Positions 42,214-51,905 of a stretch of 64,000 nucleotides of DNA are shown here, in pieces. The notes below the pieces were generated by a model. It did not search any database. It was given only the letters and a program-made list of their open reading frames with translations, and had not been told where the DNA came from. The position numbers and the translations under genes were made by a program. Location: contig NZ_CP102509.1 of the NCBI RefSeq assembly GCF_024611995.1, positions 7,192,001 to 7,256,000 of the forward strand. The letters are read 5' to 3'. This DNA comes from Streptomyces sp. NBC_00162 (lineage in GTDB: Bacteria; Actinomycetota; Actinomycetes; Streptomycetales; Streptomycetaceae). Within the stretch, counting starts at the first letter, position 1, and each line of letters begins with the position of its first letter.

Positions 42214-44421
42214 TCAGTGGCGCGCGGGGGCGTGGGTACGGACGGGGGTACGGACGGAGGCACGGACGGCGATGCGGCCCGGGGGGCATCTCCTGGCGGG
42301 AGCCGGGGGAGGACGGGGCGCCGGGCTCGGCTCCTTGCGCCTCAGCAGCCGCGGTGCCCACCAGTTCAGGTCGCCCGCCAGGCGCATGAGCGCCGGTACG
42401 AGGACGCCCCGTACGAGCGTGGCGTCGAGGAGAACGCCGAGGCCCGCGCCGATCCCGAAGAACTGCAGGAGGGAGACCTGCGAGGTGCCGAAGCTCAGGA
42501 GGGTGAAGGCGAGCAGGGCGCCTGCGGTCGTGACGATGCCGCCGGTGTGCGCGAGGCCCGAGACGATCGAGTCGGCGTTGTCCTGCCCGGCGTCGTGTGC
42601 CTCCTTGATGCGCGCGAGGACGAACACCTCGTAGTCCACCGAGAGCCCGAAGACGATGCAGAACAGCAGCACCGGCATGGTCGTGCTGAGCGGGCCGGGC
42701 GTGAAGTCGAGCAGCTGGTGCAGATGGCCCGTCTGGAAGATCCACACCATGGCTCCGAGGACGGCGGCGAGGCTCAGGGCGTTCAGCGCGATGGCCTTCA
42801 GCGGCAGGAGCAGGCTGCGCGTGAATCCGAGCAGCAGCAGGAAAGTGGTGAGCGTGATCACGGCGAGCGCCAGCGGAAGCCGGTCTCCCACCGTGGCCTT
42901 GGCGTCGACCAGTACCGCGCTCGGGCCGCCGACCAGCACCTCGGTGCCCGCCGGTACGGGAGTCGCGCGGATGTCGTGCACGAGCTGCTGGGCGGCGCGC
43001 GACTGGGGGTCGACCAGCGGCACCACGGAGAGCCGGCCCGGGCCAGCGGCGGGGGGTCCGACGACCTGCGCGACCTGCGGGAGCGCGGACAGCCGGCGGG
43101 TGTACTCCGCCTGAGCCGACGGGGACGGCGCACCCGTCATGACGACCGTGAGCGCGCTGGAGCCCTTCATGTCGAACGTGCCGCGCACCAGGTCCCCGGT
43201 CTGACGGCTGGACGCGCTCACGGGCAGCGCCCGGTCGTCGGGGGTGGCGAAACCGGCGTGCGCGAACGGCCCGGCGAGGACCACGAGCAGGCCGATCACC
43301 GGCAGCGCCGCGATCAGCGGGCGGCGTACGACGATCCGCGCCAGCCCCGCCCAGAAGCGCGACCCCGAGCCGGCGTGGACCCGGCGGCGCCACGGCACGG
43401 GCCAGGCGTTCACCCGCGTTCCGAGCAGCGTGAGCAGGGCCGGCAGTACGGTCACGGCGCTCACCGCCGCGATCACCACCACCGCGATGCCCGCGTAGGC
43501 GAAGGAGCGCAGGAAGTACGGCGGGAACACCAGCAGCGTCGCGAGCGCGGCGGAGACCGTCGCGGCACTGAAGGCGATCGTGTGGCCCGCGGTGCGCACG
43601 GTCCGGATGGCGGCGTTGCGCGGGTGGTATCCGGCGGCGAGCTCCTCACGGAACCGCGAGACGATCAGCAGCCCGTAGTCGATGCCCAGCCCCAGGCCGA
43701 GCGCCGTGGTGAGGTTCAGCGCGAACACGGACACGTCGGTGACGGCGCCCAGGGCGCTCAGGACCAGCAGCGTCCCGGCGACGGCCAGGACCCCGATCAG
43801 CAGGGGCAGCGCCGCGGCCACCACACTGCCGAACACCAGGACCAGCAGGATGAGGGTTCCCGGCAGGACGAAGGATTCGGCCCGCTTCAGGTCGGACTCC
43901 GAGACGTCCTGGAGCTCGGCGTCGGCGAGCGCCGTCCCGCCGACGTGCACCGTCAGGGCCGTCCCGGAGGCGGCCGGGGTGGTCAGCTCCTCGCGCAGCT
44001 GTTTGACCCGCGCTGCGAGCTGCTCCCCCTCGCCGTCCACGTGCGCGACCAGCATGGCCGCGTGGCCGTCCCGGCCGCGCAGCTCCGCCGCGCCGCCGGT
44101 CCAGTACGAGGTCACGGCGCTCACCTGCGGCTGGGCCGCGAGATGCCTGGTCAGGCCCTCGCCCGCGCTCCGGACCGACGGGTCGTCGACGGATCCGCCG
44201 CGGGCCTGCGCGACCACGACCAGGTTGGGGGACGCCCCCTTGCGCTCGGCCGCCACGAGGGCCGCGCGGCTGGACTCGGATCGCGGGTCGTCGTACCCCT
44301 GCGTCTTCAGCCGGCCGGTCGCCTCCGCTCCGAACACGACGGACAGCACGAGGAACACGAGCGCGCCGAGGAGGACGAGCCGGGGGCGACGGGTCACGAG
44401 GACCCCTGCGCGACGGGACAT
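42214..44421 (-). CDS. MMPL-family RND lipid transporter
   Basis: 735 residues with two repeats, each one helix plus an extracellular loop plus five helices. Landmarks are GLGLGIDYGLLIVSRFREE and FGLSVDYEVFVLARIKEAHD, the paired Asp-Tyr proton-relay motifs of MMPL proteins. The C-terminus is a basic Pro/Arg tail. It is 26 bases upstream of the polyketide-oxoamine synthase gene, so it is a likely exporter of that lipid-like product. Confidence 0.92.
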   Translation of the reverse strand: MSRRAGVLVTRRPRLVLLGALVFLVLSVVFGAEATGRLKTQGYDDPRSESSRAALVAAERKGASPNLVVVAQARGGSVDDPSVRSAGEGLTRHLAAQPQVSAVTSYWTGGAAELRGRDGHAAMLVAHVDGEGEQLAARVKQLREELTTPAASGTALTVHVGGTALADAELQDVSESDLKRAESFVLPGTLILLVLVFGSVVAAALPLLIGVLAVAGTLLVLSALGAVTDVSVFALNLTTALGLGLGIDYGLLIVSRFREELAAGYHPRNAAIRTVRTAGHTIAFSAATVSAALATLLVFPPYFLRSFAYAGIAVVVIAAVSAVTVLPALLTLLGTRVNAWPVPWRRRVHAGSGSRFWAGLARIVVRRPLIAALPVIGLLVVLAGPFAHAGFATPDDRALPVSASSRQTGDLVRGTFDMKGSSALTVVMTGAPSPSAQAEYTRRLSALPQVAQVVGPPAAGPGRLSVVPLVDPQSRAAQQLVHDIRATPVPAGTEVLVGGPSAVLVDAKATVGDRLPLALAVITLTTFLLLLGFTRSLLLPLKAIALNALSLAAVLGAMVWIFQTGHLHQLLDFTPGPLSTTMPVLLFCIVFGLSVDYEVFVLARIKEAHDAGQDNADSIVSGLAHTGGIVTTAGALLAFTLLSFGTSQVSLLQFFGIGAGLGVLLDATLVRGVLVPALMRLAGDLNWWAPRLLRRKEPSPAPRPPPAPARRCPPGRIAVRASVRTPVRTHAPARH

Positions 44422-44576
44422 CGAGGTCTCCGATCCGGGTGGCGTTTAGCGCCCTGCACTTGCGCAGGACGACCGGTTTCCACCGTGCCCGGAGGCGGGA
44501 TGCGGCCGTAGCCCCGGCTATTCGTCACTTGACAGCGCGGAGCCGGGGTGTCGGCGGGTGCCGTTAGGCTTCGGGA

Positions 44577-46595
44577 ATGGCCCTTCCGGACGCTTCCCCC
44601 GAGACCTCCGACGCGTTGCAGGTACTGCACCGCGTCTTCGGTTACAGCTCCTTCCGCGGCGAGCAGCAGGAGATCATCGAGCAGGTCGTCGGCGGCGGTG
44701 ACGCCCTCGTGCTGATGCCGACCGGCGGCGGAAAATCGCTCTGCTACCAGATCCCGGCCCTCGTCAGAGAAGGCACGGGCATCGTGATCTCGCCGCTCAT
44801 CGCGCTGATGCAGGACCAGGTGAACGCGCTCACCGCCCTCGGGGTACGGGCCGGATTCCTCAACTCCACGCAGGACTCGTACGAGCGCCAGGCCGTCGAG
44901 CGGGCTTTTCTCGCCGACGAGCTGGACCTGCTCTACCTGGCCCCCGAGCGGCTGCGCACCGAGAGCGCACAGCGCCTGCTCGACCGGGGCAAGGTGGCGC
45001 TCTTCGCGATCGACGAGGCGCACTGCGTCGCGCAGTGGGGTCACGACTTCCGGCCCGACTACCTGGCGCTGTCCATGCTGCACGAGCGCTGGCCGAAGGT
45101 GCCGCGGATCGCGCTGACCGCGACGGCCACCGAGGCCACCCACGCCGAGATCGTGGCGCGGCTCGGCCTGGAGGACGCCCGGCATTTCGTCGCCAGCTTC
45201 GACCGGCCGAACATCCAGTACCGCATCGCCGCGAAGAACAACCCGCTCAAGCAGCTGCTGGAGCTGATCCGGACCGAGCACGACGGGGACGCCGGAGTCG
45301 TCTACTGCCTCTCGCGGTCCTCGGTGGAGAAGACCGCGGCCTTCCTGGTGGAGCAGGGCATCGATGCCGTGGCGTACCACGCGGGCATGGACGCCCGCAC
45401 GCGTGCGGCGAACCAGGCGCGCTTCCTGCGGGAGGACGGGGTCGTGGTGGTGGCCACGATCGCCTTCGGCATGGGCATCGACAAGCCGGACGTGCGGTTC
45501 GTCGCGCATCTCGACCTGCCGAAGTCGGTCGAGGGCTACTACCAGGAGACCGGCCGGGCCGGCCGCGACGGCGAGCCGGCCACGGCGTGGCTGGCGTACG
45601 GCCTGCAGGACGTGGTCCAGCAGCGCAAGCTCATCGAAGGCTCCGAGGGCGACGAGGCGCACCGCCGCTCCCTGGGCATGCACCTGGACGCCATGCTCGC
45701 GCTCTGCGAGACGGTCGACTGCCGCCGGTCGCGGCTGCTGGAGTACTTCGGGCAGTTCGGCGGGCCGTGCGGCAACTGCGACACCTGTCTGACGCCGGCC
45801 GAGTCCTGGGACGGGACGGTCGCCGCGCAGAAACTGCTGTCCACGGTGTGGCGGCTGGCGAAGGAACGGCGCCAGAAGTTCGGCGCCGGCCAGATCATCG
45901 ACATCCTGCAGGGCAAGAAGACGGCCAAGGTCATCCAGTTCGACCACGACGCGCTCTCGGTGTTCGGCGTCGGGTCGGATCTGAGCACCGCGGAATGGCG
46001 GGGGGTCGTGCGCCAGCTGCTGGCGCTGAGGCTGCTGGCGGTGGAGGGCGAATACGGGACGCTCGTCCTGACGGACGACAGCGGCGAGGTGCTGGGAGGG
46101 CGGCGCACCGTCTCGATGCGGAAGGAGAAGGCGGTCGTCGGCTCGCCCCGAAAGGAGTCCGGCCCGCGCTCCGGGAAGGGCGCCCGCGTGCCGGTCGACC
46201 TGCCGGCCGCGGCCGAACCGGTCTTCCTGGCCCTGCGCGCCTGGCGGGCCGCGACGGCGCGCGAGCAGGGCGTACCGGCGTACGTCGTCTTCCACGACGC
46301 GACGCTCAGGGAGATCGCGACACGGCTCCCCGGCACGGTGGAGGAGCTGGGCACCGTCGGCGGCGTCGGCGAGGCCAAGCTCACCAAGTACGGCCAGGGT
46401 GTCCTCGACACCTTGGCGGAGTGCGAGGCCACCGCGCCTGCCGCTGCCCTTGCCACGGTGCCTGCCCCTGCGCCTGCCCCTGCCCCTGCCCCCGCCGCCG
46501 AGCTCGTGTCGGTCGCACGGCCCGCGGCGCCGGACGCGGACGAGCCGCCCTTCGACCTGGACGAGATGGACCCGCCCTGGGACGACTGGGAATAG
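44577..46595 (+). CDS. recQ: RecQ-family ATP-dependent DNA helicase
   Basis: 672 residues. Helicase motifs: FRGEQQEII (motif 0), [12 protein letters not shown] (Walker A), [19 protein letters not shown] (II and aromatic loop), [21 protein letters not shown] region and [10 protein letters not shown]. The RQC zinc ligands are in [11 protein letters not shown] and CGNCDTC. An HRDC-like domain follows at about 540-620 and then an acidic, Pro/Ala-rich tail. The gene is divergent from the MMPL operon. TAGGCT seven bases before the ATG and the lack of a clear ribosome-binding site hint at a leaderless mRNA, which is tentative. Confidence 0.93.
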   Translation: MALPDASPETSDALQVLHRVFGYSSFRGEQQEIIEQVVGGGDALVLMPTGGGKSLCYQIPALVREGTGIVISPLIALMQDQVNALTALGVRAGFLNSTQDSYERQAVERAFLADELDLLYLAPERLRTESAQRLLDRGKVALFAIDEAHCVAQWGHDFRPDYLALSMLHERWPKVPRIALTATATEATHAEIVARLGLEDARHFVASFDRPNIQYRIAAKNNPLKQLLELIRTEHDGDAGVVYCLSRSSVEKTAAFLVEQGIDAVAYHAGMDARTRAANQARFLREDGVVVVATIAFGMGIDKPDVRFVAHLDLPKSVEGYYQETGRAGRDGEPATAWLAYGLQDVVQQRKLIEGSEGDEAHRRSLGMHLDAMLALCETVDCRRSRLLEYFGQFGGPCGNCDTCLTPAESWDGTVAAQKLLSTVWRLAKERRQKFGAGQIIDILQGKKTAKVIQFDHDALSVFGVGSDLSTAEWRGVVRQLLALRLLAVEGEYGTLVLTDDSGEVLGGRRTVSMRKEKAVVGSPRKESGPRSGKGARVPVDLPAAAEPVFLALRAWRAATAREQGVPAYVVFHDATLREIATRLPGTVEELGTVGGVGEAKLTKYGQGVLDTLAECEATAPAAALATVPAPAPAPAPAPAAELVSVARPAAPDADEPPFDLDEMDPPWDDWE

Positions 46596-46615
46596 CGGGT
46601 CCTGGATCCGGGGAT

Positions 46616-47269
46616 TCAGCCGGTGGGGGTCCGCTCCTCACCGCCCATGTCGAGGCGGAAGGGCGGGTAGGCGTCCGTCATGAGCGAGGCGTAGGCCGTG
46701 ACGCGCAGTACCCACCGGTTGAGCCCGATCACCAGGTCGAACAGGTCGCGCGGGTACTTCTCGGTGAAGGCCAGCGTGACGACCGCGATGAGCACGAGGA
46801 GACCGATCAGACCGCCGACGCACCAACCGCCGTGCATGGCACCGGTGAAGATGCCGATCACGAGGTACTGCGGGATGGCGAGCAGCCACCACTTCACCAG
46901 CACCAGACCTCGGGACAGGTGTTCCGGGTAGGCGATGTCGAGCCGGGCCGGGTATCCGGGCTCGGGGCCGAGGCTGAACGGCGGGTACCGGTCCGTACCC
47001 AGCGCGCCGTACGCGTAGTACGAGACCCGCCACGACCAGCGGAGCACCCCGAGGTTGAAGTCGAAGAGGGCTCGCGGGTAGCGCTCGGTGAAGAGGATGG
47101 CGAAGAACGCGATCACGCTGACCAGGAGGAAGGCGATCCACAGGAAGGCGAGCACGATGTAGTGGGGGATCGCGAGGATCCACTTGACCAGCCACAGCCA
47201 GCGCGAGAGTGGTGCGTCCAGTACGGCCGTCACGTTGACCGGTCGGTAGAAGCCGGCAGCTGTCGTCAT
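46616..47269 (-). CDS. DUF4389 membrane protein
   Basis: 217 residues, about four transmembrane helices in two internal repeats, each with [28 protein letters not shown] and a TE(R/K)YPR-LFDF/DLV motif. This is the DUF4389 family; function unknown. ATG 47269 was chosen for the conserved start region; its ribosome-binding site is weak. It is convergent with recQ. Confidence 0.87.
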   Translation of the reverse strand: MTTAAGFYRPVNVTAVLDAPLSRWLWLVKWILAIPHYIVLAFLWIAFLLVSVIAFFAILFTERYPRALFDFNLGVLRWSWRVSYYAYGALGTDRYPPFSLGPEPGYPARLDIAYPEHLSRGLVLVKWWLLAIPQYLVIGIFTGAMHGGWCVGGLIGLLVLIAVVTLAFTEKYPRDLFDLVIGLNRWVLRVTAYASLMTDAYPPFRLDMGGEERTPTG

Positions 47270-47332
47270 GTGAATCACGCTTTCGATGCGTGTGACCTTG
47301 CCCTTCTCCATCATCCCGCGCGCGCGTCGGCG

Positions 47333-48115
47333 TCACCTGTCGGGCGCTCTCGGCGACGGAGGGGTACGGCTCACCGTCCTGCCCAGTGCGGCCGCCGCCC
47401 GGGCGAACCTCGCGGCATCGACGACGGCCGCACCACCGAGGTCGTTGTTGAAGTACACGTGCACGTCCGCCTCGTCCGGCCACCCGTCGGCGATGCGCAC
47501 GACCCAGGACTTCAGGGCTTGCAGTCCGTAGCGCGGCGGCGGCTCGGCCAGGCCGCCGTGGAACCGGACGTACCCCCATGACGCCGTACGCCACAGCGGC
47601 GTCACCGGCCGGGACCCCCGGTCCGCCCAGCACAGCGCGCTGTCATGCCGCTCCAGCACCGCCCGTACCTCCCGCTCCGCCTCCCACCACGAGGCGTGGC
47701 GGAACTCGACGGCCACCCGAACCGTGCCGGGAAAGCAGCCGAGGCACGCGTCCAGCGCCCCGACGTCCTCGCGGAAGGAGGGCGGCAACTGCAGCAGGAC
47801 GGGCCCCAGCCGGTCGCCGAGGCCCGCGGCGCGTTCCATCAGCCGGTGCACCGGCTCCTCGGGGTCGTGCAGCCGCTTCAGATGGGTCAGGTAGCGGCTG
47901 GCCTTGACCGCCATCACGAACCCCTCGGGTGTCCGCTCCCGCCAGGCCCCGAAGAGCTCCGTCGTGGGCAGCCGGTAGAAGGCGTTGTTGTTCTCGACGG
48001 TGGCGAACCGGCGGGCGTACTCCTCCAGCCACAGCCGCTGTGGCTGCTCGGGCGGGTAGAGAACGCCGCGCCAGTCCTTGTACTGCCACCCCGAGGTACC
48101 GACGAGCATGGGCAT
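47333..48115 (-). CDS. DUF72 family protein
   Basis: 260 residues, TIM-barrel-like DUF72 (YecE) family: LVGTSGWQYKDWRGVLYP, VENNNAFYRLP, GPVLLQLPPSF, VAVEFRHASW, and VYFNNDLGG. The biochemical role is unknown. ATG 48115 begins the conserved first strand. Confidence 0.9.
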   Translation of the reverse strand: MPMLVGTSGWQYKDWRGVLYPPEQPQRLWLEEYARRFATVENNNAFYRLPTTELFGAWRERTPEGFVMAVKASRYLTHLKRLHDPEEPVHRLMERAAGLGDRLGPVLLQLPPSFREDVGALDACLGCFPGTVRVAVEFRHASWWEAEREVRAVLERHDSALCWADRGSRPVTPLWRTASWGYVRFHGGLAEPPPRYGLQALKSWVVRIADGWPDEADVHVYFNNDLGGAAVVDAARFARAAAALGRTVSRTPPSPRAPDR

Positions 48116-48216
48116 GGTCCGATCCCTGCCCGCCAGGGCAGGAGCCGCCGCCGCCCTGCAGGCCGATTCCCCCACCCGGTTGCAACCCGGCGGCTGACGA
48201 CGGGCAGGGTCACTTC

Positions 48217-50733
48217 CTAGCGGCGAGCGTCCACCACCGCGAGGAGTTTGCCGCTGGTCGGGCTGCGGTCCAGCGACGCGCCGTCGACCGCCTCGACCAC
48301 CAGGTCCAGCAGCTGTTCCGTCACGGCCGACCGCAGCTCCGGGTAGCCGGACAGGAACACCTCCCGCAGCCGCTCCGGGTCCGTCGCCCCGGCCCGCTCC
48401 ACCCGTACGGTCAGCCGCTCGCGCGCGTCCGTACCGTCGAGCCGGATCTGCAGCTCGCCGCGGTGGCCGCCCCGTTCCTCGGCCAGGGCCAGGAAGCGGC
48501 GGTGGTTGAGGAAGTGGGTCGCCACCCGCATCACGTCACCGGTGCGGCCCCTCAGCTCGAAGCGGGGGGCGTGCCGGCCGCAGGGGCAGCGGCCCGGGAT
48601 CTCCCGGCCGAGGTCACCTATCAGGTACCGGCCCAGGTGCTGGCCGCGCCGGGCGTGCGTGGTGAAGACCAGCCGGCCCGTCTCGCCCGCGGTCACCGGC
48701 CGGTCCTCGGCCAGGTCCAGGATCTCCATGGTGTGGAGGTCGGCGTGCAGGTGGTGGACGCCTCCGGAGCTCTCGGTGCACTGGTAGCCCAGCGGGCCGA
48801 GGTCGGTGCTGCCGTAGGTGATCGAGCGGACGGCCTCGATGCCGAACGTGGCCTTCAGGGTGCGCTGCTGCTCCTGCGTGAAGTGCTCGCCGCCGTAGAA
48901 GACCTTGCGCAGGCCCCCGTACGCACGCAGCGCGTCCTCCTCGGCGTGCAGCAGCTGCCACAGGTAGGAGGGCATGCCGAAGAGGGTGTCGGCCCCGTGG
49001 TCGATGATGGCCTGGGCGGTCGCGCGGTGGTCGGGCCCGGCGGACAGCGGCAGTTGGACCCCGCCGAGGCGTTCCAGTACGGAGAAGAAGCTGATGAAGC
49101 TGCCGTACATCGCGCCGCAGTAGAAGAGGTTGGCGGTGCGGTCCCCGACCGGGTCGTAACCGGCGGCGAGCAGGCCGCGGGCGGCGGCGTGCATCTGGGT
49201 GTCGTAGTCGTCGTAGCTGAAGACCGACAGGGCCGGTGCGCCGGTGCTGCCGCCGCTGCGGAAGAACAGCTCGGCGTCGGCGCGCGCCAGCCGCCGGGCC
49301 GGCTCCTGTACGTCCTCCTTGCCCAGCAGCGGGCCGGTGGGCTGCGGCAGGACCACGGGCCGGGCCAGGTCGTCCAGGCAGGCGGTGGTCGCGAAGCGGG
49401 CCGGGTCGGCCTGGACCGCGACGCGGCGGCTGTAGCGCTGCAGGGCGTAGACGCCGTCGTGCGGCTCGCCCGCGTAGCTCTCCAGCATGGCGCCGACCGG
49501 TGTGACGCGGGTGACGCCCGCCGCCAGGGCGGTGCGGGACAGCTCGGCGATGTCGGTCCGGCTGCCCGCGAGGCCCGCCGTCTGCAGGTAGCGGCGCATC
49601 GGGCGCAGGGTGGCGATCAGCCGCTTGCGGGGCAGCGGCTTGACCCACACGCTGCGGTGCAGCGGCGAGGCGGTGAGCGGGGACCGGGTGTCGGCCATGA
49701 CCCGCCACGAGCCGTCGGGCGCGGCGAACACCCGGGTCAGGCCCAGGTGTTCCTCCAGCCGGGCCACCAGCTCGGTGGTGGTCAGCTCGGCCTCCTCGGC
49801 GGGATCCGGGTCGTCGGCGTACGCGGTGGTCGCGGCCGGTGGCCGGGCCGCGAGGACGGTCGCGAACCGCTCGGCGAAGGCGAACACCTCGCCCTCGTCC
49901 TCGGTGTCGAGGTAGACCACCTGGGGGCTGGAACACGCCTGCTGTTCGTGCAGGCACACATCGTCCGCGAGGGCCTCGAGCGTGCCGGCATCCGACCAGG
50001 CGTCGCCCGTCAGGTACGCGAAGGAGATCCGGTGCCCCCACTCCACCAGCCGGCAGCCGGCCGGCACATGGGCCGCCACCCCTTCGACGGCCCCTTCCCC
50101 GCCCCATACGGCGACGGCGTCCGCAGGAGCGCACATCAGGCGCAGCCACTCCTGCCGGGAGGACGGGAAGCGCAGGACGACGATCCGCGCGGCCAGTGCA
50201 CCGCTCGGGTCCAGAGCCGCGAGCTCGGCCATCAGGTGCTGGGTCAGCAGGGTGTCGGCGCTGCTGGTCTTGAGGATGTTCACGTTTCCGGCGAGCAGGC
50301 CCTCGACGATGCTCAGCGGCGCGACCGTCGCGGCGTTGCCCGGGGCGATGTGCGCGACCAGGCCGACGGGCGCCCACGCCTCGTACACCGTCTCGCGCGG
50401 ATCGGCCCGGTTCAGCCGGCCAGGAGTCGCGCTGCCCAGCTCACGGCGCAGCTTGCGGGTCAGCTCCCGTCGGCCGAGGGCGGCGCCGAGCTCGGCCAGG
50501 ACGGCCGGGTCCTCCCCCTCGGGCAGGTACGCGGCGAGCCGGACGTGCACCGGGTGGGCCGGGTCGCACAGGGCGGTGGCGAGGGCGTCGCAGGCGGCCA
50601 GGACGGTCTCGGTCTCCAGCCCGTCGGCCAGCGCGGCCTCGACGGCGGCCGGCAGACCGGCGAGACGGCGTCCGGCCTCCTCGTCGCCGACGAAGGAGCC
50701 CTGCCAGTAGTGCTGCATCTCGGTCTCGGTCAT
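48217..50733 (-). CDS. LuxC-like acyl reductase fused to a PaaK-like adenylating domain
   Basis: 838 residues. The N-terminal about 430 are LuxC-type acyl-CoA reductase (APVGLVAHIAPGNAATVAPLS, GNVNILKTSS, VEWGHRISFAY, and QQACSSPQ with probable catalytic Cys267). The C-terminal about 380 are a phenylacetate-CoA-ligase-like adenylation domain (FFRSGGSTGAPALS, FGMPSYLWQLL, YGSTDLGPLGYQC, YLIGDLG, LRGRTGDVMRV). It should activate a carboxylic acid and reduce the acyl intermediate to an aldehyde. ATG 50733 overlaps the stop of the luxE-like gene. Fusion of these two modules is unusual. Last gene of a five-gene coupled operon. Confidence 0.85.
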   Translation of the reverse strand: MTETEMQHYWQGSFVGDEEAGRRLAGLPAAVEAALADGLETETVLAACDALATALCDPAHPVHVRLAAYLPEGEDPAVLAELGAALGRRELTRKLRRELGSATPGRLNRADPRETVYEAWAPVGLVAHIAPGNAATVAPLSIVEGLLAGNVNILKTSSADTLLTQHLMAELAALDPSGALAARIVVLRFPSSRQEWLRLMCAPADAVAVWGGEGAVEGVAAHVPAGCRLVEWGHRISFAYLTGDAWSDAGTLEALADDVCLHEQQACSSPQVVYLDTEDEGEVFAFAERFATVLAARPPAATTAYADDPDPAEEAELTTTELVARLEEHLGLTRVFAAPDGSWRVMADTRSPLTASPLHRSVWVKPLPRKRLIATLRPMRRYLQTAGLAGSRTDIAELSRTALAAGVTRVTPVGAMLESYAGEPHDGVYALQRYSRRVAVQADPARFATTACLDDLARPVVLPQPTGPLLGKEDVQEPARRLARADAELFFRSGGSTGAPALSVFSYDDYDTQMHAAARGLLAAGYDPVGDRTANLFYCGAMYGSFISFFSVLERLGGVQLPLSAGPDHRATAQAIIDHGADTLFGMPSYLWQLLHAEEDALRAYGGLRKVFYGGEHFTQEQQRTLKATFGIEAVRSITYGSTDLGPLGYQCTESSGGVHHLHADLHTMEILDLAEDRPVTAGETGRLVFTTHARRGQHLGRYLIGDLGREIPGRCPCGRHAPRFELRGRTGDVMRVATHFLNHRRFLALAEERGGHRGELQIRLDGTDARERLTVRVERAGATDPERLREVFLSGYPELRSAVTEQLLDLVVEAVDGASLDRSPTSGKLLAVVDARR

Positions 50734-51905
50734 GCCATGCCCTTCATCAGTTCCGCTGCGGCCACCGCGCAGCTGCGGTTGCGGCTCACCCCGGCACGGC
50801 CGTGGACGGTGAACCAGGGGGTCTGAAGCTCGCACCCGCAGGCGTCGCCCGGCTGGAGGGAGGCGAGGTCGCCCATGACCACGCTCTGCGCCGGTACCGA
50901 GGTGATGTACGGCGACACGAGGTGCAGGTAGCCCCGCTCCCCGTACGGCAGCGGTTCGAGCGTGCGGGTGGAACGGATCGTCACCCGGGACCAGACGGGG
51001 GAGTGCAGCCGGTGGCGGTCGCACTCGATGTACGGGATGCAGTGCTCCACCGACCCGAAGGTGTCCCGGATCCGCTCACCCGGGATGCCGAGCTGCTCGG
51101 TGACGCGGGCGTACAGCTCCTCCTTGCCGATGCGCCGGTCGGCGTGCCCCTTCCAGCCGCCGCCGAGGACGACGAGGGAGCCCTCGGGCAGGCGCAGCGG
51201 AGGCAGTCCCATGGCCCGCATCCGCTCCAGCGTGAAGAAGAGGAAGGCCGGGAAGCCGAGGATGCGGACCGGGGCGTCCTCCCGCTCGAAGCGGCGCAGC
51301 GCGGCGATGCAGCCGAAGGGGTCGAACTCGTGGTCGCCGCCGGTGTTGCGCAGCGCGTACTCGACGCTGCGCGCCGGGGCGAAATCGCACAGGTAGTTGT
51401 CGGTGAAGGCGGTCCCGAGGTTGAGCGAGGGGGCCGGCTCGTAGCTGTACAGGAGGTAGTTGACCTCCTGGTCGGGGGTGATCCAGCCGTTGCGCTCGAA
51501 GATCCGGGCGACCATGCGCTGGGCGGAGCGGATGGTCCACTGGTCGAAGAACATCTGCGACTTCTGGCCCGTGGTGCCGGAGGAGGTCAGGTGCAACTCG
51601 ACCTCCTCGCGCGGGATGGAGAGCACCTCGTGCCGCTTGAAGAAGTTCGCGTGGACGAGCGGCGCACGGTACGGCTCAGCCGGGGGAGTGGCCTCGTACA
51701 GGGAGCGGAAGAACGGGGAGCGCTCGCTGTGCCAGGCGTTGGTCTCCGCCATGGCGGCGGCGAACAGTTCGTCCTCCGCGGCCCCGAAGGCGTACGGGTC
51801 GGTCAGGTCGCACAGCTGTTGTACGTGGGGCAGGAGGGCCGGGTCGGGTACGGCAACCGGCGCGAGATGGGGGTTCAAGGGGTTCACGGGGGCCATGGGG
51901 TTCAT
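50730..51905 (-). CDS. LuxE-like acyl-protein synthetase
   Basis: 391 residues of the LuxE family: VHANFFKRHEVLSIP, the ATP loop HLTSSGTTGQKSQMFFD, VNYLLYSYEPAPSLNLGTAF, GFPAFLFFTLERM, LGGGWKGHADRRI and FGSVEHCIPYIEC. In bioluminescent bacteria LuxE activates fatty acid as acyl-AMP and passes it to LuxC. No luciferase genes are present here. GAGG precedes ATG 51905, which overlaps the upstream gene by ATGA. Confidence 0.88.
   Translation of the reverse strand: MNPMAPVNPLNPHLAPVAVPDPALLPHVQQLCDLTDPYAFGAAEDELFAAAMAETNAWHSERSPFFRSLYEATPPAEPYRAPLVHANFFKRHEVLSIPREEVELHLTSSGTTGQKSQMFFDQWTIRSAQRMVARIFERNGWITPDQEVNYLLYSYEPAPSLNLGTAFTDNYLCDFAPARSVEYALRNTGGDHEFDPFGCIAALRRFEREDAPVRILGFPAFLFFTLERMRAMGLPPLRLPEGSLVVLGGGWKGHADRRIGKEELYARVTEQLGIPGERIRDTFGSVEHCIPYIECDRHRLHSPVWSRVTIRSTRTLEPLPYGERGYLHLVSPYITSVPAQSVVMGDLASLQPGDACGCELQTPWFTVHGRAGVSRNRSCAVAAAELMKGMA

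Noticed and set aside
44529..44570. TTGACA at 44529 with TAGGCT at 44565 as a RecQ promoter
   Set aside because: The spacing of 30 bases is too long for a sigma-70-type promoter. Only the TAGGCT/leaderless idea is mentioned, at low weight.
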